Assembly: GCA_050185825.1 (NCBI GenBank)
Contig: JBFWZA010000014.1
Location: 1 to 64,000 of the forward strand
Direction of reading: 5' to 3'
DNA from: SZUA-309 sp050185825
Lineage (GTDB): Bacteria; Pseudomonadota; Gammaproteobacteria; Pseudomonadales; Azotimanducaceae
Length of the DNA stretch: 64,000 nt
The translations under genes and the position numbers were made by a program. This document shows, piece by piece, positions 32,950-41,721 of this stretch. The notes under the pieces are model-generated. The model searched no databases and was not told where the DNA came from. It saw nothing but the letters and a program-made list of their open reading frames with translations. The first letter of the stretch is position 1, and every line of letters begins with the position of its first letter.

Positions 32950-33843
32950 TTGGATTTCGAACAGCTCGCCGAGTGCCTCGAGCCGCCGGGGGGTGTGCAG
33001 ACGACCCTCGCCCTGCGCGACACGCTGCCGGCAGACGCCCCGGCCGACTGGCGCAACCTGGCGGCGCTGCTGGCGCTGGACCTCGACCACCGCGGCCCAC
33101 ACGGATCGCCGGTGGTGCTGGGCATCAGCGGCGGCCAGGGCGCCGGCAAGACCACCCTGTCGGACCTGCTGGTCCGGGCGCTCGCGGCGTGCGGCCGGCG
33201 GGGGGTGGCGATGTCCCTCGATGACTTCTACCTGACGCGCGCCGAGCGGCAGCGGCTCGCCCGCACCGTGCATCCACTGCTGGCGACCCGCGGCGTGCCC
33301 GGCACCCACGATGTGGCGCTGGCGCTGGAGATCCTTGACGGCATCCGTGAAGGCAGGCCGGTGCCGGTTCCGTCGTTCGACAAGGCAACGGACGACCGCC
33401 TGCCCGCGGAGCGAAGCCGACCGATCGAGCCGGGCGTGGACGTGGTGATCTTCGAGGGCTGGTGCGTGGGGGCACCGCCCCAGCCCGACGCTGCGCTCAC
33501 CGATCCGGTGAACGAGCTCGAGCGCCGGGAGGACGCGGACGGCCGCTGGCGCCGCTTCGTGAACGGCGCGCTGGCTGCGGACTACCCGCCCCTGTGGCGG
33601 CGCCTGGACGTGCTGCTCTATCTGGCGGTCCCCGACATGGCTGCCGTGCGCCGCTGGCGGGCCGGGCAGGAGCAGCAGCACCCGCCGGCGCGACGCATGA
33701 GCCCGGCGGCCATCGACCGCTTCGTGGACCACTACGAGCGGCTCACCCGCTGGATGCTCACCGTGCTGCCGGACACCGCGGACATGGTTGGATTGCTTGA
33801 CGAAAATCACGCTCTGGCCGGGTTTCGTCGCCGGTCCGGCTGA
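32950..33843 (+). CDS. P-loop kinase, D-glycerate 3-kinase/YggC-like
   Basis: This 297-residue protein has Walker A GISGGQGAGKTT near residue 60, then SLDDFYLTRAERQRLA, RGVPGTHDVALALEIL, VPSFDKATDDR and VIFEGWCVGAPP, followed by VNELE. This ordered set matches the plant-type D-glycerate 3-kinase and E. coli YggC family, which would phosphorylate glycerate (or a related small molecule) in the cytoplasm. The TTG start at 32950 has GGAG 7 bases upstream; no ATG fits. It is divergent from the HvfX-like gene and has no glycerate pathway neighbours, so the substrate is uncertain. Confidence 0.8.
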   Translation: MDFEQLAECLEPPGGVQTTLALRDTLPADAPADWRNLAALLALDLDHRGPHGSPVVLGISGGQGAGKTTLSDLLVRALAACGRRGVAMSLDDFYLTRAERQRLARTVHPLLATRGVPGTHDVALALEILDGIREGRPVPVPSFDKATDDRLPAERSRPIEPGVDVVIFEGWCVGAPPQPDAALTDPVNELERREDADGRWRRFVNGALAADYPPLWRRLDVLLYLAVPDMAAVRRWRAGQEQQHPPARRMSPAAIDRFVDHYERLTRWMLTVLPDTADMVGLLDENHALAGFRRRSG

Positions 33844-33941
33844 AGATCTGCTCGCCGAATCACCCAGCGGGGGTATTCAGAGTCCGTTCAGCCATCTCTG
33901 ACTACTCTGGCGCCACGTTGAAGGAAGACACGAGGTGTCAG

Positions 33942-34505
33942 ATGTCTGTGCGTCGAACCATTGGAACCGTGCTGCTCACCCCGTCCCTGGTGCTGTCGGG
34001 CGCGCTGCTGCCCCAGGCAGCTTCGGCCGGCGTGAGCATGGACAAGGCGAAGGTGCTGTCGGCGGATCCCGTCTACCGGACGGTATCGGTCTCGGTCCCC
34101 AGGGAGCAGTGCTCGCTGGTGGAGGAGGCGGTGCCCAGCACGCCACGCTACCGGTCCTACACCGGCCCCATCCTCGGCGCCATCATCGGCGGCGCCATCG
34201 GCAACGCCGTTGGTCACAACAAGACCAACAAGAAGGTGGGCACGGCCGTGGGTGCGGTGCTCGGCGGCACGATCGGTCGCGACATCCAGCACCGCTCGCA
34301 GCAGAGCCGTTACGACGACTACGGTTATCAGGGCGTGCGCTACGAGACCCGCGAGGTCTGCCACACGGTGTACGACGTCGAGCAGCACGAGGAGCTCGAC
34401 GGTTACGACGTCACCTACCGCTATGCGGGCGAGACGTTTACCACCCGCATGGACCACGACCCGGGCCGCTTCCTCACCGTGCGGGTCCAGGTCACACCCG
34501 TGTGA
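33942..34505 (+). CDS. Glycine-zipper 2TM envelope protein
   Basis: This 187-residue protein has a signal peptide (VLLTPSLVLSGALLPQAASA) and a glycine-zipper segment at about 75-115 (GPILGAIIGGAIGNAVGH, then GTAVGAVLGGTIGRDI). The C-terminal beta-rich region holds a conserved-looking REVCHTVYDVE and YRYAGETFTTRMDHDPG. Proteins of this kind insert in, or lie against, the outer membrane; the exact role is unknown. ATG 33942 is preferred because GAGG lies 6 bases upstream. It precedes the PepSY/two-component genes, and a perfect palindrome spans its stop codon. Confidence 0.85.
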   Translation: MSVRRTIGTVLLTPSLVLSGALLPQAASAGVSMDKAKVLSADPVYRTVSVSVPREQCSLVEEAVPSTPRYRSYTGPILGAIIGGAIGNAVGHNKTNKKVGTAVGAVLGGTIGRDIQHRSQQSRYDDYGYQGVRYETREVCHTVYDVEQHEELDGYDVTYRYAGETFTTRMDHDPGRFLTVRVQVTPV

Positions 34506-34524
34506 CGGTGAATCAGAGTACAAT
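34491..34524 (+). promoter_or_regulatory. Candidate operator plus -10 for the PepSY/PhoPQ-like operon
   Basis: A perfect 7-2-7 palindrome, GTCACACCCGTGTGAC (34491-34506), overlaps the stop codon of the glycine-zipper gene. A good -10 hexamer, TACAAT (34519-34524), follows 12 bases later, 29 bases before the next start codon. No recognisable -35 lies at the right distance, and the palindrome sits where it would be. This layout suggests an activator-dependent or repressed promoter for 34553-36902. The binding protein is unknown; the downstream response regulator is the simplest candidate. Confidence 0.45.
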
Positions 34525-34552
34525 GCAGGCAGTTTTCGAGCGGTAGTCGAGC

Positions 34553-34873
34553 ATGAGAGTCCAGCCCCGCCCGACCGGATACCGGCTGCGGAGCGTGCTG
34601 TGGTCGCTGCTCCTGCTGCTGGCAGGAGCAGCCATTCACGAGCCGGCGCTGGCGGGTCAGCAGGCGCAGCCCCAGCACTACGCGCCGCCCGTGGGCGGTA
34701 TCTCCCTGGAGCAGGCGGCAGACAAGGTCCGCCGGCAGACCGGTGGCCGGGTGCTGTCCGCGAGCCCGGAGGAGAAGGGCGGACGGCGCGGCTACAGCGT
34801 CCGCGTGCTCGTCGACGGCAAACGTGTCCAGCAGTACTACGTGGACGCCGACGGCCGGGTCTCGTCCCGCTGA
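34553..34873 (+). CDS. Secreted PepSY-like protein
   Basis: This 106-residue protein has a signal peptide (LWSLLLLLAGAAIHEPALA) and one PepSY-like module: ISLEQAADKVRRQTGGRVLSA, then RGYSVRVLVDGKRVQQYYVDADGRV. PepSY modules are small periplasmic domains thought to inhibit proteases or interact with sensors; similar genes often precede PhoPQ-type two-component systems. Forty-four bases separate it from the response regulator, so it is probably in the same operon and could act on the sensor kinase. That link is inference. Confidence 0.8.
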   Translation: MRVQPRPTGYRLRSVLWSLLLLLAGAAIHEPALAGQQAQPQHYAPPVGGISLEQAADKVRRQTGGRVLSASPEEKGGRRGYSVRVLVDGKRVQQYYVDADGRVSSR

Positions 34874-34917
34874 CGCGGCCCGGAGCAGCCTGACCGGACC
34901 CACCCACGGAGCCGCGC

Positions 34918-35589
34918 ATGCGCATACTGATCGTCGAAGACGAACCCAACCTCTCAGCCCAGCTCAAATCCCGTCTCGGTGACGAAGGCTATATCGTCGA
35001 TGTGGCCGCGGACGGCGAGGAAGGTCTCTACTACGGCCGCGAGTACGACTACGACGCCGCGGTGGTGGATCTGGGCCTGCCGAAGCTCGACGGGATCGAG
35101 CTGATCGGCGAGCTGCGCCGGGGCAACCGCGCCTTTCCCGTACTGGTGCTCACCGCGCGCGGCCACTGGCAGGACAAGGTGGAAGGGCTCGAGGCCGGCG
35201 CGGACGATTACCTCACCAAGCCGTTTCAGATCGAGGAGCTGCTGGCGCGGCTGAACGCCCTGCTGCGGCGGGCCGCAGGCTACGCCTCGCCGGTGATCGA
35301 GCAGGGCGGGCTCAAGCTCGACACGGCGAAGAAGGAAGTGCGGGTGGAAGGGGCGCTGGTGGAGCTCACGGCCTACGAGTACAAGGTGCTGGAGTACCTG
35401 ATGCTCAACCCCAGCCGCGTCGTCTCCAAGACCGAGCTCACCGATCACCTCTACGAGCAGGACTTCGACCGTGACAGCAACGTCATCGAGGTCTTCGTCG
35501 GCCGGCTGCGCAAGAAGCTCAATCCCGTCAATCCCATCCGCACCATCCGCGGCCAGGGATACCGGTTCTCGCTGGAAGGGGTTCTTTGA
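34918..35589 (+). CDS. OmpR-family response regulator, PhoP-like
   Basis: This 223-residue regulator has a receiver domain (EDEP near 8, phospho-Asp in VVDLGLP, Lys in YLTKPF) and a winged helix (LTAYEYKVLEYLM, SNVIEVFVGRLRKKL, RGQGYRF). The phrase LTARGHWQDKVEGLEAGADDY and the overall length resemble Pseudomonas PhoP (225 residues). It is encoded immediately before its sensor kinase, with the TTG of the kinase overlapping the stop. If PhoP-like, it would control envelope or Mg2+-responsive genes; I could not find a recognisable PhoP box. Confidence 0.92.
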   Translation: MRILIVEDEPNLSAQLKSRLGDEGYIVDVAADGEEGLYYGREYDYDAAVVDLGLPKLDGIELIGELRRGNRAFPVLVLTARGHWQDKVEGLEAGADDYLTKPFQIEELLARLNALLRRAAGYASPVIEQGGLKLDTAKKEVRVEGALVELTAYEYKVLEYLMLNPSRVVSKTELTDHLYEQDFDRDSNVIEVFVGRLRKKLNPVNPIRTIRGQGYRFSLEGVL

Positions 35590-36902
35590 AAGCAGGCATC
35601 CAGACCCGCCTGCTGCTGATCACCACCGTCGTTCTGGGCACCTTCCTGTCGCTGGCGGGCGTGGTCCTCGACCGCTCCTTCCGCGCCAGCGTGCTCTCGG
35701 GTGCGGAAGAGCAGCTCAGGCTCGTGACCTACTCGCTGATGGGCTCCATGGAGAAGGCAGGCCCGCTGCTGACGTTCGGCGCCGAGCTGCCGGAACCGCG
35801 GCTGCATCAGCCGGAGAGCGGTCTGTACGCATCGGTGGTCGGTCGTGACGACGGCGCCATCTGGCAGTCACCGTCCGCCGTCACCACCTCGGTCCGTTTT
35901 CCCCAGCCGGACTGGAACGAGCTCGGCGCCTTCGAGTTCCGCGAGCTGGACGGTCAGCTCTTCCTCACCAGCTACACGGTGATCTGGGAGGACGAAAGCG
36001 AGCTCAGCTTCCTCGTGGCCACGGACCAGCGTCCGTTTCTCACCACCATCGCGGACTTCCGCAGAAACCTCTACGTGGGTCTCGGCGCGGTCACCGTGTT
36101 CTTCGTGCTGGCGCAGGTGCTCGCCGTGCGCTGGGGGCTCCGACCGCTGCGCACCATGGCCGGCGAGGTGCGGGAGCTCGAGGAGGGCCGGCGTGAGCGG
36201 CTCTCGGACGCCTACCCCCGGGAGCTGCGCGGGCTCGCTGAGAACCTGGACCGCTTCATCGCGCACGAGGAGCGCAGCCGCAGCCGCTACCGAAAGGCCA
36301 TGGAAGATCTGGCTCACAGCCTGAAGACGCCGCTCGCCGTGATGCGCAACGAGCTCGCGGGCCGGTCGGGGGACGGCGGCAATGCGCTGGTCAGGGAACA
36401 GCTCGATCGCATGGAGAGCACGGTCACCCACCAGCTCAACCGGGCATCGGTTTCCGGTCCGGTGGTGGTCGGCCGTTCGGTCAACGTGGGAGAGCTTGTC
36501 AACCGGCTGCTGCGCGCGCTGAACACCGCCTACCGCGACCGGCAGATTCAGGTCGACAAGGATCTGCCCGACGGTCTCGCCGTCCGTGGCGACGAGCGCG
36601 ACCTGCTGGAGCTGCTCGGCAACGTGCTGGAGAACGCCTTCAAGTACACGCGCACCCGGGTGTACGTGAGCGGCCGCCAGGCGGGGGCGGTGGTGCTCAC
36701 CATCGAGGACGACGGCCCGGGGATCGATGCGGCCCGTCGGCAGGAGGTGCTGAACCGGGGCACGCGCGCAGACGAGATCCAGCCGGGTCAGGGTATCGGG
36801 CTCGCCATGGTCAGCGAGCTGATTGCGGTCTACAACGGCCGTCTCGCCATCGGCGAGAGCCGCTGGGGAGGCGCGTCCATCCGCCTGGAGCTGCCGGCCT
36901 AG
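35586..36902 (+). CDS. Sensor histidine kinase, PhoQ-like
   Basis: This 438-residue inner-membrane kinase has a first membrane helix (LLLITTVVLGTFLSLAGVVL), a periplasmic sensor of about 130 residues and a second helix (YVGLGAVTVFFVLAQVLAV). A HAMP-like linker, the H box (DLAHSLKTPLAVMRNEL), the N box (DLLELLGNVLENAFKYT) and G boxes (IEDDGPGI, GQGIGLAM) follow. The H box and LLELLGNVLENA are PhoQ-like. The periplasmic domain lacks an obvious acidic Mg2+-binding cluster, so the signal may differ. It starts at TTG 35586, overlapping the regulator by four bases. It converges with the DUF349 gene. Confidence 0.92.
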   Translation: MKAGIQTRLLLITTVVLGTFLSLAGVVLDRSFRASVLSGAEEQLRLVTYSLMGSMEKAGPLLTFGAELPEPRLHQPESGLYASVVGRDDGAIWQSPSAVTTSVRFPQPDWNELGAFEFRELDGQLFLTSYTVIWEDESELSFLVATDQRPFLTTIADFRRNLYVGLGAVTVFFVLAQVLAVRWGLRPLRTMAGEVRELEEGRRERLSDAYPRELRGLAENLDRFIAHEERSRSRYRKAMEDLAHSLKTPLAVMRNELAGRSGDGGNALVREQLDRMESTVTHQLNRASVSGPVVVGRSVNVGELVNRLLRALNTAYRDRQIQVDKDLPDGLAVRGDERDLLELLGNVLENAFKYTRTRVYVSGRQAGAVVLTIEDDGPGIDAARRQEVLNRGTRADEIQPGQGIGLAMVSELIAVYNGRLAIGESRWGGASIRLELPA

Positions 36903-36920
36903 ACTCCCGCGGCAGCGAGC

Positions 36921-39767
36921 TCAGCGGGCGCCGAGCCGGCCGATGGCGCGGAAGAACCGCTCGCGGAGCGGATCCGCACCGGCGTCCTTGGGACCCAGGC
37001 GGCACCAGCGCGCGGTGAGCTCGTCGGGATCCGCCTCCAGCGCCTCGCGGCCGCGGCCGGCATTCATCATCTCCACCTGGATGCTCATGCGCAGCTCGCC
37101 CTCCTCGGACTCGAGCCCGGCGGCGATCTCCGCCTCGATCACCAGCCGGGTGAGGTCGTCGGTGGGCACGGGCGCGCCGGTTGCCGCGCAGCGGCCTTCG
37201 AAGACGGGGTCCGGCGGCTCGAAGCTGATCGGCTCACCGGCCTGCTGACGGATCTCCAGCGCCGAGACGTTCTCGTCCAGGGTCTTCAGATTCATGAGCC
37301 GCTGCCGCTCCGCCGCCAGCCGGCGGTCGCGGAACACCCGGCGGGCGGCGCGGACGAGATCGTCGTAGTCCCGCTCGATGCCGCGCCGGAGCCGCTCCGG
37401 CAGCTCGGGCAGCGCGTCGAAGGCGGTCTGGAAGTCCCGCAGGTCCGCTTCTTCGAGATCGGCGCCGGAGGGACTGTCGAGCCGGGCCCGGAATGCGCCG
37501 ATGAGCCGCTCCGCCTCGTTCTGACCCGCCTCGACCCTGGCCTGGGCCACCTTCGCGGCATCGTCCCGGGCCTCGAAGATACGATCGCAGGCGGCCCGGA
37601 ATTCGCGCCACAGCGTCTGGTCCGGCCGCCGGGGGGTGACGCCCACCGCCTTCCAGCGTCGCTGCAGCGACTTGGCGGTCTCGGTCTTCTGCCGGTGCTC
37701 CTGGTCGGATTCGGCCAGCGCCTGGGCCTCCGTGACGATGGCCCGCTTGGCGGCGAGGTTTCTGTCCCACTCCGCCTTGATGTGATCGTGCAGCTCCTGC
37801 TGCAGGGCTTCGAAGCGCGCCTCCACCGGCTTGCCGGGATTGCGGTCAACGGGGTGGAAGTTGTGCCACTCCTGGCGCGCCACGCGCATGATGTTTTCCG
37901 CCGCTCTGTAGTCGGCCTGCTGCCAGTCGGTGGCGGCCAGGTAGCTGGCCAGCGACTCGCAGATACCCTTGCGCGCCTCGAGGTTCTTAGCCCGGATTTC
38001 CGCCTGCTCCGCGAAGTACGCCCGGCAGGGCTCGAAGGCCCGTTCCGCGGCGTGGTTGAACTGCTCCATCAGTCGATGGTCGTGTGCACGCCCCGGCGGC
38101 CCGAGGCTGTTCCAATCCGCTCGGAGAGACTTGATGCGATCCGCCTGATCCTTGGGTGCGAGCGGCGCCTCGGCCAACTCGGTCATGGCGGCGAGCAGCG
38201 CCTCCCGCTTCGGCGAGGTGGCGAACGTCTGCCAGTCGGAGAGCTCGCCGAGCTGGGCCTGGGCGCGACCCAGGGATCGATTGAACGACCGGGTCAGCCG
38301 CGAGGGCAGCGGCTTCAGAGCCTTGCGTATCTCGCCGGCGAGGCTGCGCGCCTCCTTGAGCTCGCCCGCCTCGAGGTGCGCATCGAGGGCGGTGAGCTGC
38401 GCGCCGACCCGCTCGAGCATCCGGTTCACCTCGGCCTGCCAGTGTTCGAGCCTCGCCCCGGTAGTATCGACGCCGTTCGCGAGCGCGGTCAGCGATTCCG
38501 GCCGGGCGGCCCAGTCGGGCCAGCGGAGCTGGCTCAGCAGGCGTCGGGCACGGTCGGTGGCCCGCTCGAGCTGTTCGGCCGCCTGCCACGCTGCCGCGGG
38601 AGATTCCGGGGTCAGCTTGTCCGGCAGGCCGGAGGCATCGAGGTCGGGCAGCGTCGCAGCACCCAGGCGTTCGTGTGCCTCCGCCAGCTCGTGGAAGCGA
38701 TGCGACACCCGCTCGAACACCTCGTGCTGGGCGGCCGAGGGCGGCTCGTGGTCGGCGCGAGCCAGCCAGGCGTCGGTGAGCGACTGTCGCTCCCGGGCCA
38801 GCAAGTCGAACGTTGTCGCGGTGGCGAACGAGGCGTCCAGCGCCTCGAAAGCGGCAGCGAGCGCGTCGAAATCCCGAGCGTCGGCCGCCGGGCTCGGGCT
38901 TGCCGGTGCAGCGGCCGGAGGCGGTGCGGCAGCCGGTTTTTCCGCCGCAGGCGGTCTGGCCGCGGGGGGCGTGCCCGCGGGTGTTGCGGTCGCCGGGGCG
39001 GGCAGCGCCTGCAGACGCCGGCGCAGCTCGACCAGCCCGTTCAAGGGCTCGCCGGCGTCAGCAAGCTCGACGCCGATGGCATCGACCGAATCCAGGTCCT
39101 TCGCCACCGCGTCGCGGAGATATTCGCGCTTGCGGGTCTCGGTGCTCGAGGTGTCCGCGGTCGGCTTCTCCAGGGTTGCCAGACGTTCACCGATCTGCTC
39201 GACGAGCGCGGCGGCGGCTGCGCGCTGCGAGCGGATCCGTTCCAGACGTTCCCGGGCGAGCCTGTTCGTCGCCTTGTCACGATCGCGCGAGTGATGCTCG
39301 AGCGCCTGCAGCACGGACGCTCGCCTGAAGACCGGCCGCTCGAGCAGCGCGGTTTTCTGCTCGCGGGTCACGGCAATGACGGCCTCCACCAGCAGCCGTT
39401 CGTCCGTCTGCCTGGCGAGCGCGTCCATCAGCTCGGGCGTGGGCGAGTCCGCCAGCCGGGCGAGCAGCACGGCGGGGTGTTCGGCCAGCGAGGAGGCTTC
39501 ACCGCGGGTGACCAGGGTTGCGGCGTGCCGGGCGGCGGCGCCGCCCATGTCCGGATGATCGAGCAGTCCGGCCAGGGCCGCCGGGTCGGAGAGCCTCGCG
39601 AGGGCTGCGCGCCGCACCTGGGGATCCGGATCGGATCTCACCAGCTCGGCCAGCGTCGCGCCGGCGGTTCGGGCTTCTTCCTCCGAGAGCGCATCGATCG
39701 CCTCCCGCCGGTCGCCGGGATCAGCGCTGTCGAGTCGCTTCTTGCTCCGAAACAGACGGGTGATCAT
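36921..39767 (-). CDS. Large DUF349-repeat protein with N-terminal HEAT-like region
   Basis: This 948-residue protein begins with HEAT-like helical repeats (DPDPQVRRAALARLSDPAAL, residues about 45-180). A Pro/Ala-rich spacer lies at about 270-295, and several DUF349 modules cover roughly 500-900, marked by aromatic, charged helices such as WQTFATSPKREALL, EFRAACDRIFEARD and LRADWNSLGPPG. I see no signal peptide or membrane segment. The family is common in gammaproteobacteria, and its function is not established to my knowledge. GAGG 7 bases upstream supports ATG 39767. It lies downstream of the CDGSH and crotonase genes on the same strand. Confidence 0.87.
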   Translation of the reverse strand: MITRLFRSKKRLDSADPGDRREAIDALSEEEARTAGATLAELVRSDPDPQVRRAALARLSDPAALAGLLDHPDMGGAAARHAATLVTRGEASSLAEHPAVLLARLADSPTPELMDALARQTDERLLVEAVIAVTREQKTALLERPVFRRASVLQALEHHSRDRDKATNRLARERLERIRSQRAAAAALVEQIGERLATLEKPTADTSSTETRKREYLRDAVAKDLDSVDAIGVELADAGEPLNGLVELRRRLQALPAPATATPAGTPPAARPPAAEKPAAAPPPAAAPASPSPAADARDFDALAAAFEALDASFATATTFDLLARERQSLTDAWLARADHEPPSAAQHEVFERVSHRFHELAEAHERLGAATLPDLDASGLPDKLTPESPAAAWQAAEQLERATDRARRLLSQLRWPDWAARPESLTALANGVDTTGARLEHWQAEVNRMLERVGAQLTALDAHLEAGELKEARSLAGEIRKALKPLPSRLTRSFNRSLGRAQAQLGELSDWQTFATSPKREALLAAMTELAEAPLAPKDQADRIKSLRADWNSLGPPGRAHDHRLMEQFNHAAERAFEPCRAYFAEQAEIRAKNLEARKGICESLASYLAATDWQQADYRAAENIMRVARQEWHNFHPVDRNPGKPVEARFEALQQELHDHIKAEWDRNLAAKRAIVTEAQALAESDQEHRQKTETAKSLQRRWKAVGVTPRRPDQTLWREFRAACDRIFEARDDAAKVAQARVEAGQNEAERLIGAFRARLDSPSGADLEEADLRDFQTAFDALPELPERLRRGIERDYDDLVRAARRVFRDRRLAAERQRLMNLKTLDENVSALEIRQQAGEPISFEPPDPVFEGRCAATGAPVPTDDLTRLVIEAEIAAGLESEEGELRMSIQVEMMNAGRGREALEADPDELTARWCRLGPKDAGADPLRERFFRAIGRLGAR

Positions 39768-39795
39768 CGGAAAACCTCATGCCGATGTGGAGGCT

Positions 39796-40035
39796 CTACA
39801 GTCCGTTGTGGGTACCGTCACACAGGGGCACGCCGCCCGTGTGCTTGCAGCCGCAGAAGTAGAGCGTTCTGCTTTCGGTGGCCGTGTAGGCGAACGGTGT
39901 GAAGTCCGTGCCCTCGTGGGAGCCGTCGCAGAACGGCTGCCGGCCGCTCCGGCCACAGGCGCACCAGAAGTACTTCTTTCCTTCCTTCACCTCCACCGGA
40001 TAGGGCGCTTTCTGGGCGATCTGCGGGTTGCTCAT
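39796..40035 (-). CDS. Double CDGSH iron-sulfur protein
   Basis: This 79-residue protein has two CDGSH-type [2Fe-2S] sites, each with the 3Cys-1His pattern: CACGRSGRQPFCDGSH (residues about 25-40) and CGCKHTGGVPLCDGTH (about 61-76). Such tandem small CDGSH proteins are thought to transfer electrons or clusters in the cytoplasm. A good GAGGAGG site precedes ATG 40035. It lies 30 bases after the crotonase gene on the same strand and 28 bases before the DUF349 gene, so the three may form an operon. Confidence 0.93.
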   Translation of the reverse strand: MSNPQIAQKAPYPVEVKEGKKYFWCACGRSGRQPFCDGSHEGTDFTPFAYTATESRTLYFCGCKHTGGVPLCDGTHNGL

Positions 40036-40065
40036 GCTGCCTCCTCGATGCGGATGATGGTCGGT

Positions 40066-40938
40066 TCAGGAAAACTGCCGCGGTTCCCACCAGGGGTAGT
40101 AGTCGGGCAGGTCGCTGGAGACCCTGCCCGGAAAGCTCGCCGGCCGCTTCTCCAGAAAGGCGTTCACGCCTTCCCGGGCGTCGTCCGAACGGCCCCGGTA
40201 ATAGATGCCGCGGCTGTCGATCTTGTGGGCCTCCATGGGGTGGTCCGCGCCGAGCATACGCCACATCATCTGTCGGATCAGGGTCACGGAGATGGCGGAG
40301 GTGTTGGCGCTGATGTCGGCGGCAATGGCCTTCGCGGCGCCGAGCAGCTCGTCGGCCGGGTAGACGGCCTTCACCAGGCCGCCGGCGAGCGCCTCCTCCG
40401 CCGGAAACACGCGCCCGGAGTAGCACCAGTCCAGGGCCTGGCTGATACCCACGACGCGAGGCAGGAAATAGCTCGAGCACGCCTCCGGGACGATGCCGCG
40501 CCGTGCGAAGACGAAGCCGAACTTGGCATTGTCGCTGGCGATGCGGATGTCCATGGGCAGGGTCATGGTGACACCCACGCCCACCGCCGGCCCGTTGATT
40601 GCGGCGATGATGGGCTTCTTGAGCTCGAAGATGCGCAGGGTCAGCAGGCCGCCACCGTCCCGGGGAATGCCCGAGGGACTCTCGCGGCCCGGTTGCGGGC
40701 CGCGGGAATCCGCATTGAAGGTGTCGCCGCCGGAGGAGAGATCGGCGCCGGCGCAGAACCCACGGCCGGCCCCGGTGACGATGATGGCGCGCACGTCGTC
40801 ATTCGCGTCCGCCTCGTCGAAGGCGGCGATCATCTCGTTCATCATGGTGCCGTTGAAGGCGTTGAGGATTTCCGGGCGGTTGAGCGTCAGGGTAAGGACG
40901 CCGTCCTCCACCGCGCAGGTGATGGTCTCGTAGCTCAT
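40066..40938 (-). CDS. Enoyl-CoA hydratase/isomerase (crotonase) family protein
   Basis: This 290-residue crotonase-fold protein has the oxyanion-hole segment GRGFCAGADLS (residues about 64-74), AINGPAVGVGVTMTLPMDIRIAS and RRGIVPEACSSYFLPR. One of the two usual catalytic glutamates is present (GIVPEA), but the position after the GGG-type motif, where hydratases have Glu, is Thr here. The reaction may therefore be isomerisation or something other than classical hydration. The C terminus continues with EGVNAFLEKRPASFPGR, typical of the family. It is divergent from the acyl-CoA dehydrogenase cluster. Confidence 0.88.
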   Translation of the reverse strand: MSYETITCAVEDGVLTLTLNRPEILNAFNGTMMNEMIAAFDEADANDDVRAIIVTGAGRGFCAGADLSSGGDTFNADSRGPQPGRESPSGIPRDGGGLLTLRIFELKKPIIAAINGPAVGVGVTMTLPMDIRIASDNAKFGFVFARRGIVPEACSSYFLPRVVGISQALDWCYSGRVFPAEEALAGGLVKAVYPADELLGAAKAIAADISANTSAISVTLIRQMMWRMLGADHPMEAHKIDSRGIYYRGRSDDAREGVNAFLEKRPASFPGRVSSDLPDYYPWWEPRQFS

Positions 40939-41023
40939 GGGTGTCCCTCGATATGAGCGCCAATGTTGCCTCGATTACCCGGGCAATGCCATCGGGACGC
41001 CGGGCGGCTGCTAGACTCGCCCC

Positions 41024-41719
41024 ATGCACGACCGTCCGGATCCCGCGCAGCAGGCGTTTCTCGAGGAGGTGGCCGCCTTCCTGCGCGCGCACGGACCGTA
41101 TCCGGTGCGCACGGACGCCCATCGCCGCCGCTGCCTGGCGGCGCTGGTGGAACGGGGCTGGGGCGGCGGGCCGCCGCTGACTCCCCAGCAGACGTTCCTG
41201 CTCGACCGGGCCCTGATCGGCGCCGGCTTTCCAGACCGCAATCCGGACGCCTCGGGCACCGGGGTTCCTCTCCGCTGCCGGACGGCCGAGCTGCGCCGGA
41301 TGCTGGCAGCAATCCGGCAGCTCGTCGGGGAAGAAGAAGAGCTCTCCCGGCGGCTGCACGCCCTGGAGGTCGACCTCGCCGGTCTCGAGGCGCTGGAGCT
41401 GCGTGCGGTCTTCCCGCCAGGCCGGGAAGATCGGGCATCGTGCGGACCGGACGAGCCGCTGCTCACCGCGGTCGCCCTCCGGGCCAACGTGCTCGGGACC
41501 GCGCTCGCCGATCTCGGGATAGCTGCCCTCGGCTACCGCGCCCTGCCGGCACCGGATCCCCATCGTCAGCACAACGAGCTGCCGGATCTGCTGAACGGCG
41601 GCAGCACGCCCGGTCCGGATGCGATCGCCACGCTTCTCCGGTATGTTGGCGGGCTGGATGTCATGGGGGCGCGGGAGAGGCTGGCCGGGCTCACCGGCTC
41701 GGAACCGCAGAAGGGGTAA
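41024..41719 (+). CDS. Shrunken acyl-CoA-dehydrogenase-like protein
   Basis: This 231-residue protein begins like an acyl-CoA dehydrogenase N-terminal helical domain (QQAFLEEVAAFLRAHGP, then LVERGWGGG). It then moves after about 90 residues straight to what looks like the C-terminal helical domain (RRLHALEVDLAGLEALELRAV, then LRANVLGTALADLGIAALGYRALP). The beta-sheet middle domain with the FAD and substrate motifs is absent, so it is unlikely to be a working dehydrogenase alone. It ends 2 bases before a full-length acyl-CoA dehydrogenase gene and may form a heteromer with it, as in known two-subunit dehydrogenases. The assignment rests on pattern recognition and is moderate. Confidence 0.6.
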   Translation: MHDRPDPAQQAFLEEVAAFLRAHGPYPVRTDAHRRRCLAALVERGWGGGPPLTPQQTFLLDRALIGAGFPDRNPDASGTGVPLRCRTAELRRMLAAIRQLVGEEEELSRRLHALEVDLAGLEALELRAVFPPGREDRASCGPDEPLLTAVALRANVLGTALADLGIAALGYRALPAPDPHRQHNELPDLLNGGSTPGPDAIATLLRYVGGLDVMGARERLAGLTGSEPQKG

Positions 41720-41721
41720 CG

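Noticed and set aside
32152..33941. A complete hvf copper-RiPP operon around the HvfX-like gene
   Set aside because: No Cys-repeat precursor, DUF692-type HvfB or HvfC-like frame is present on either side.
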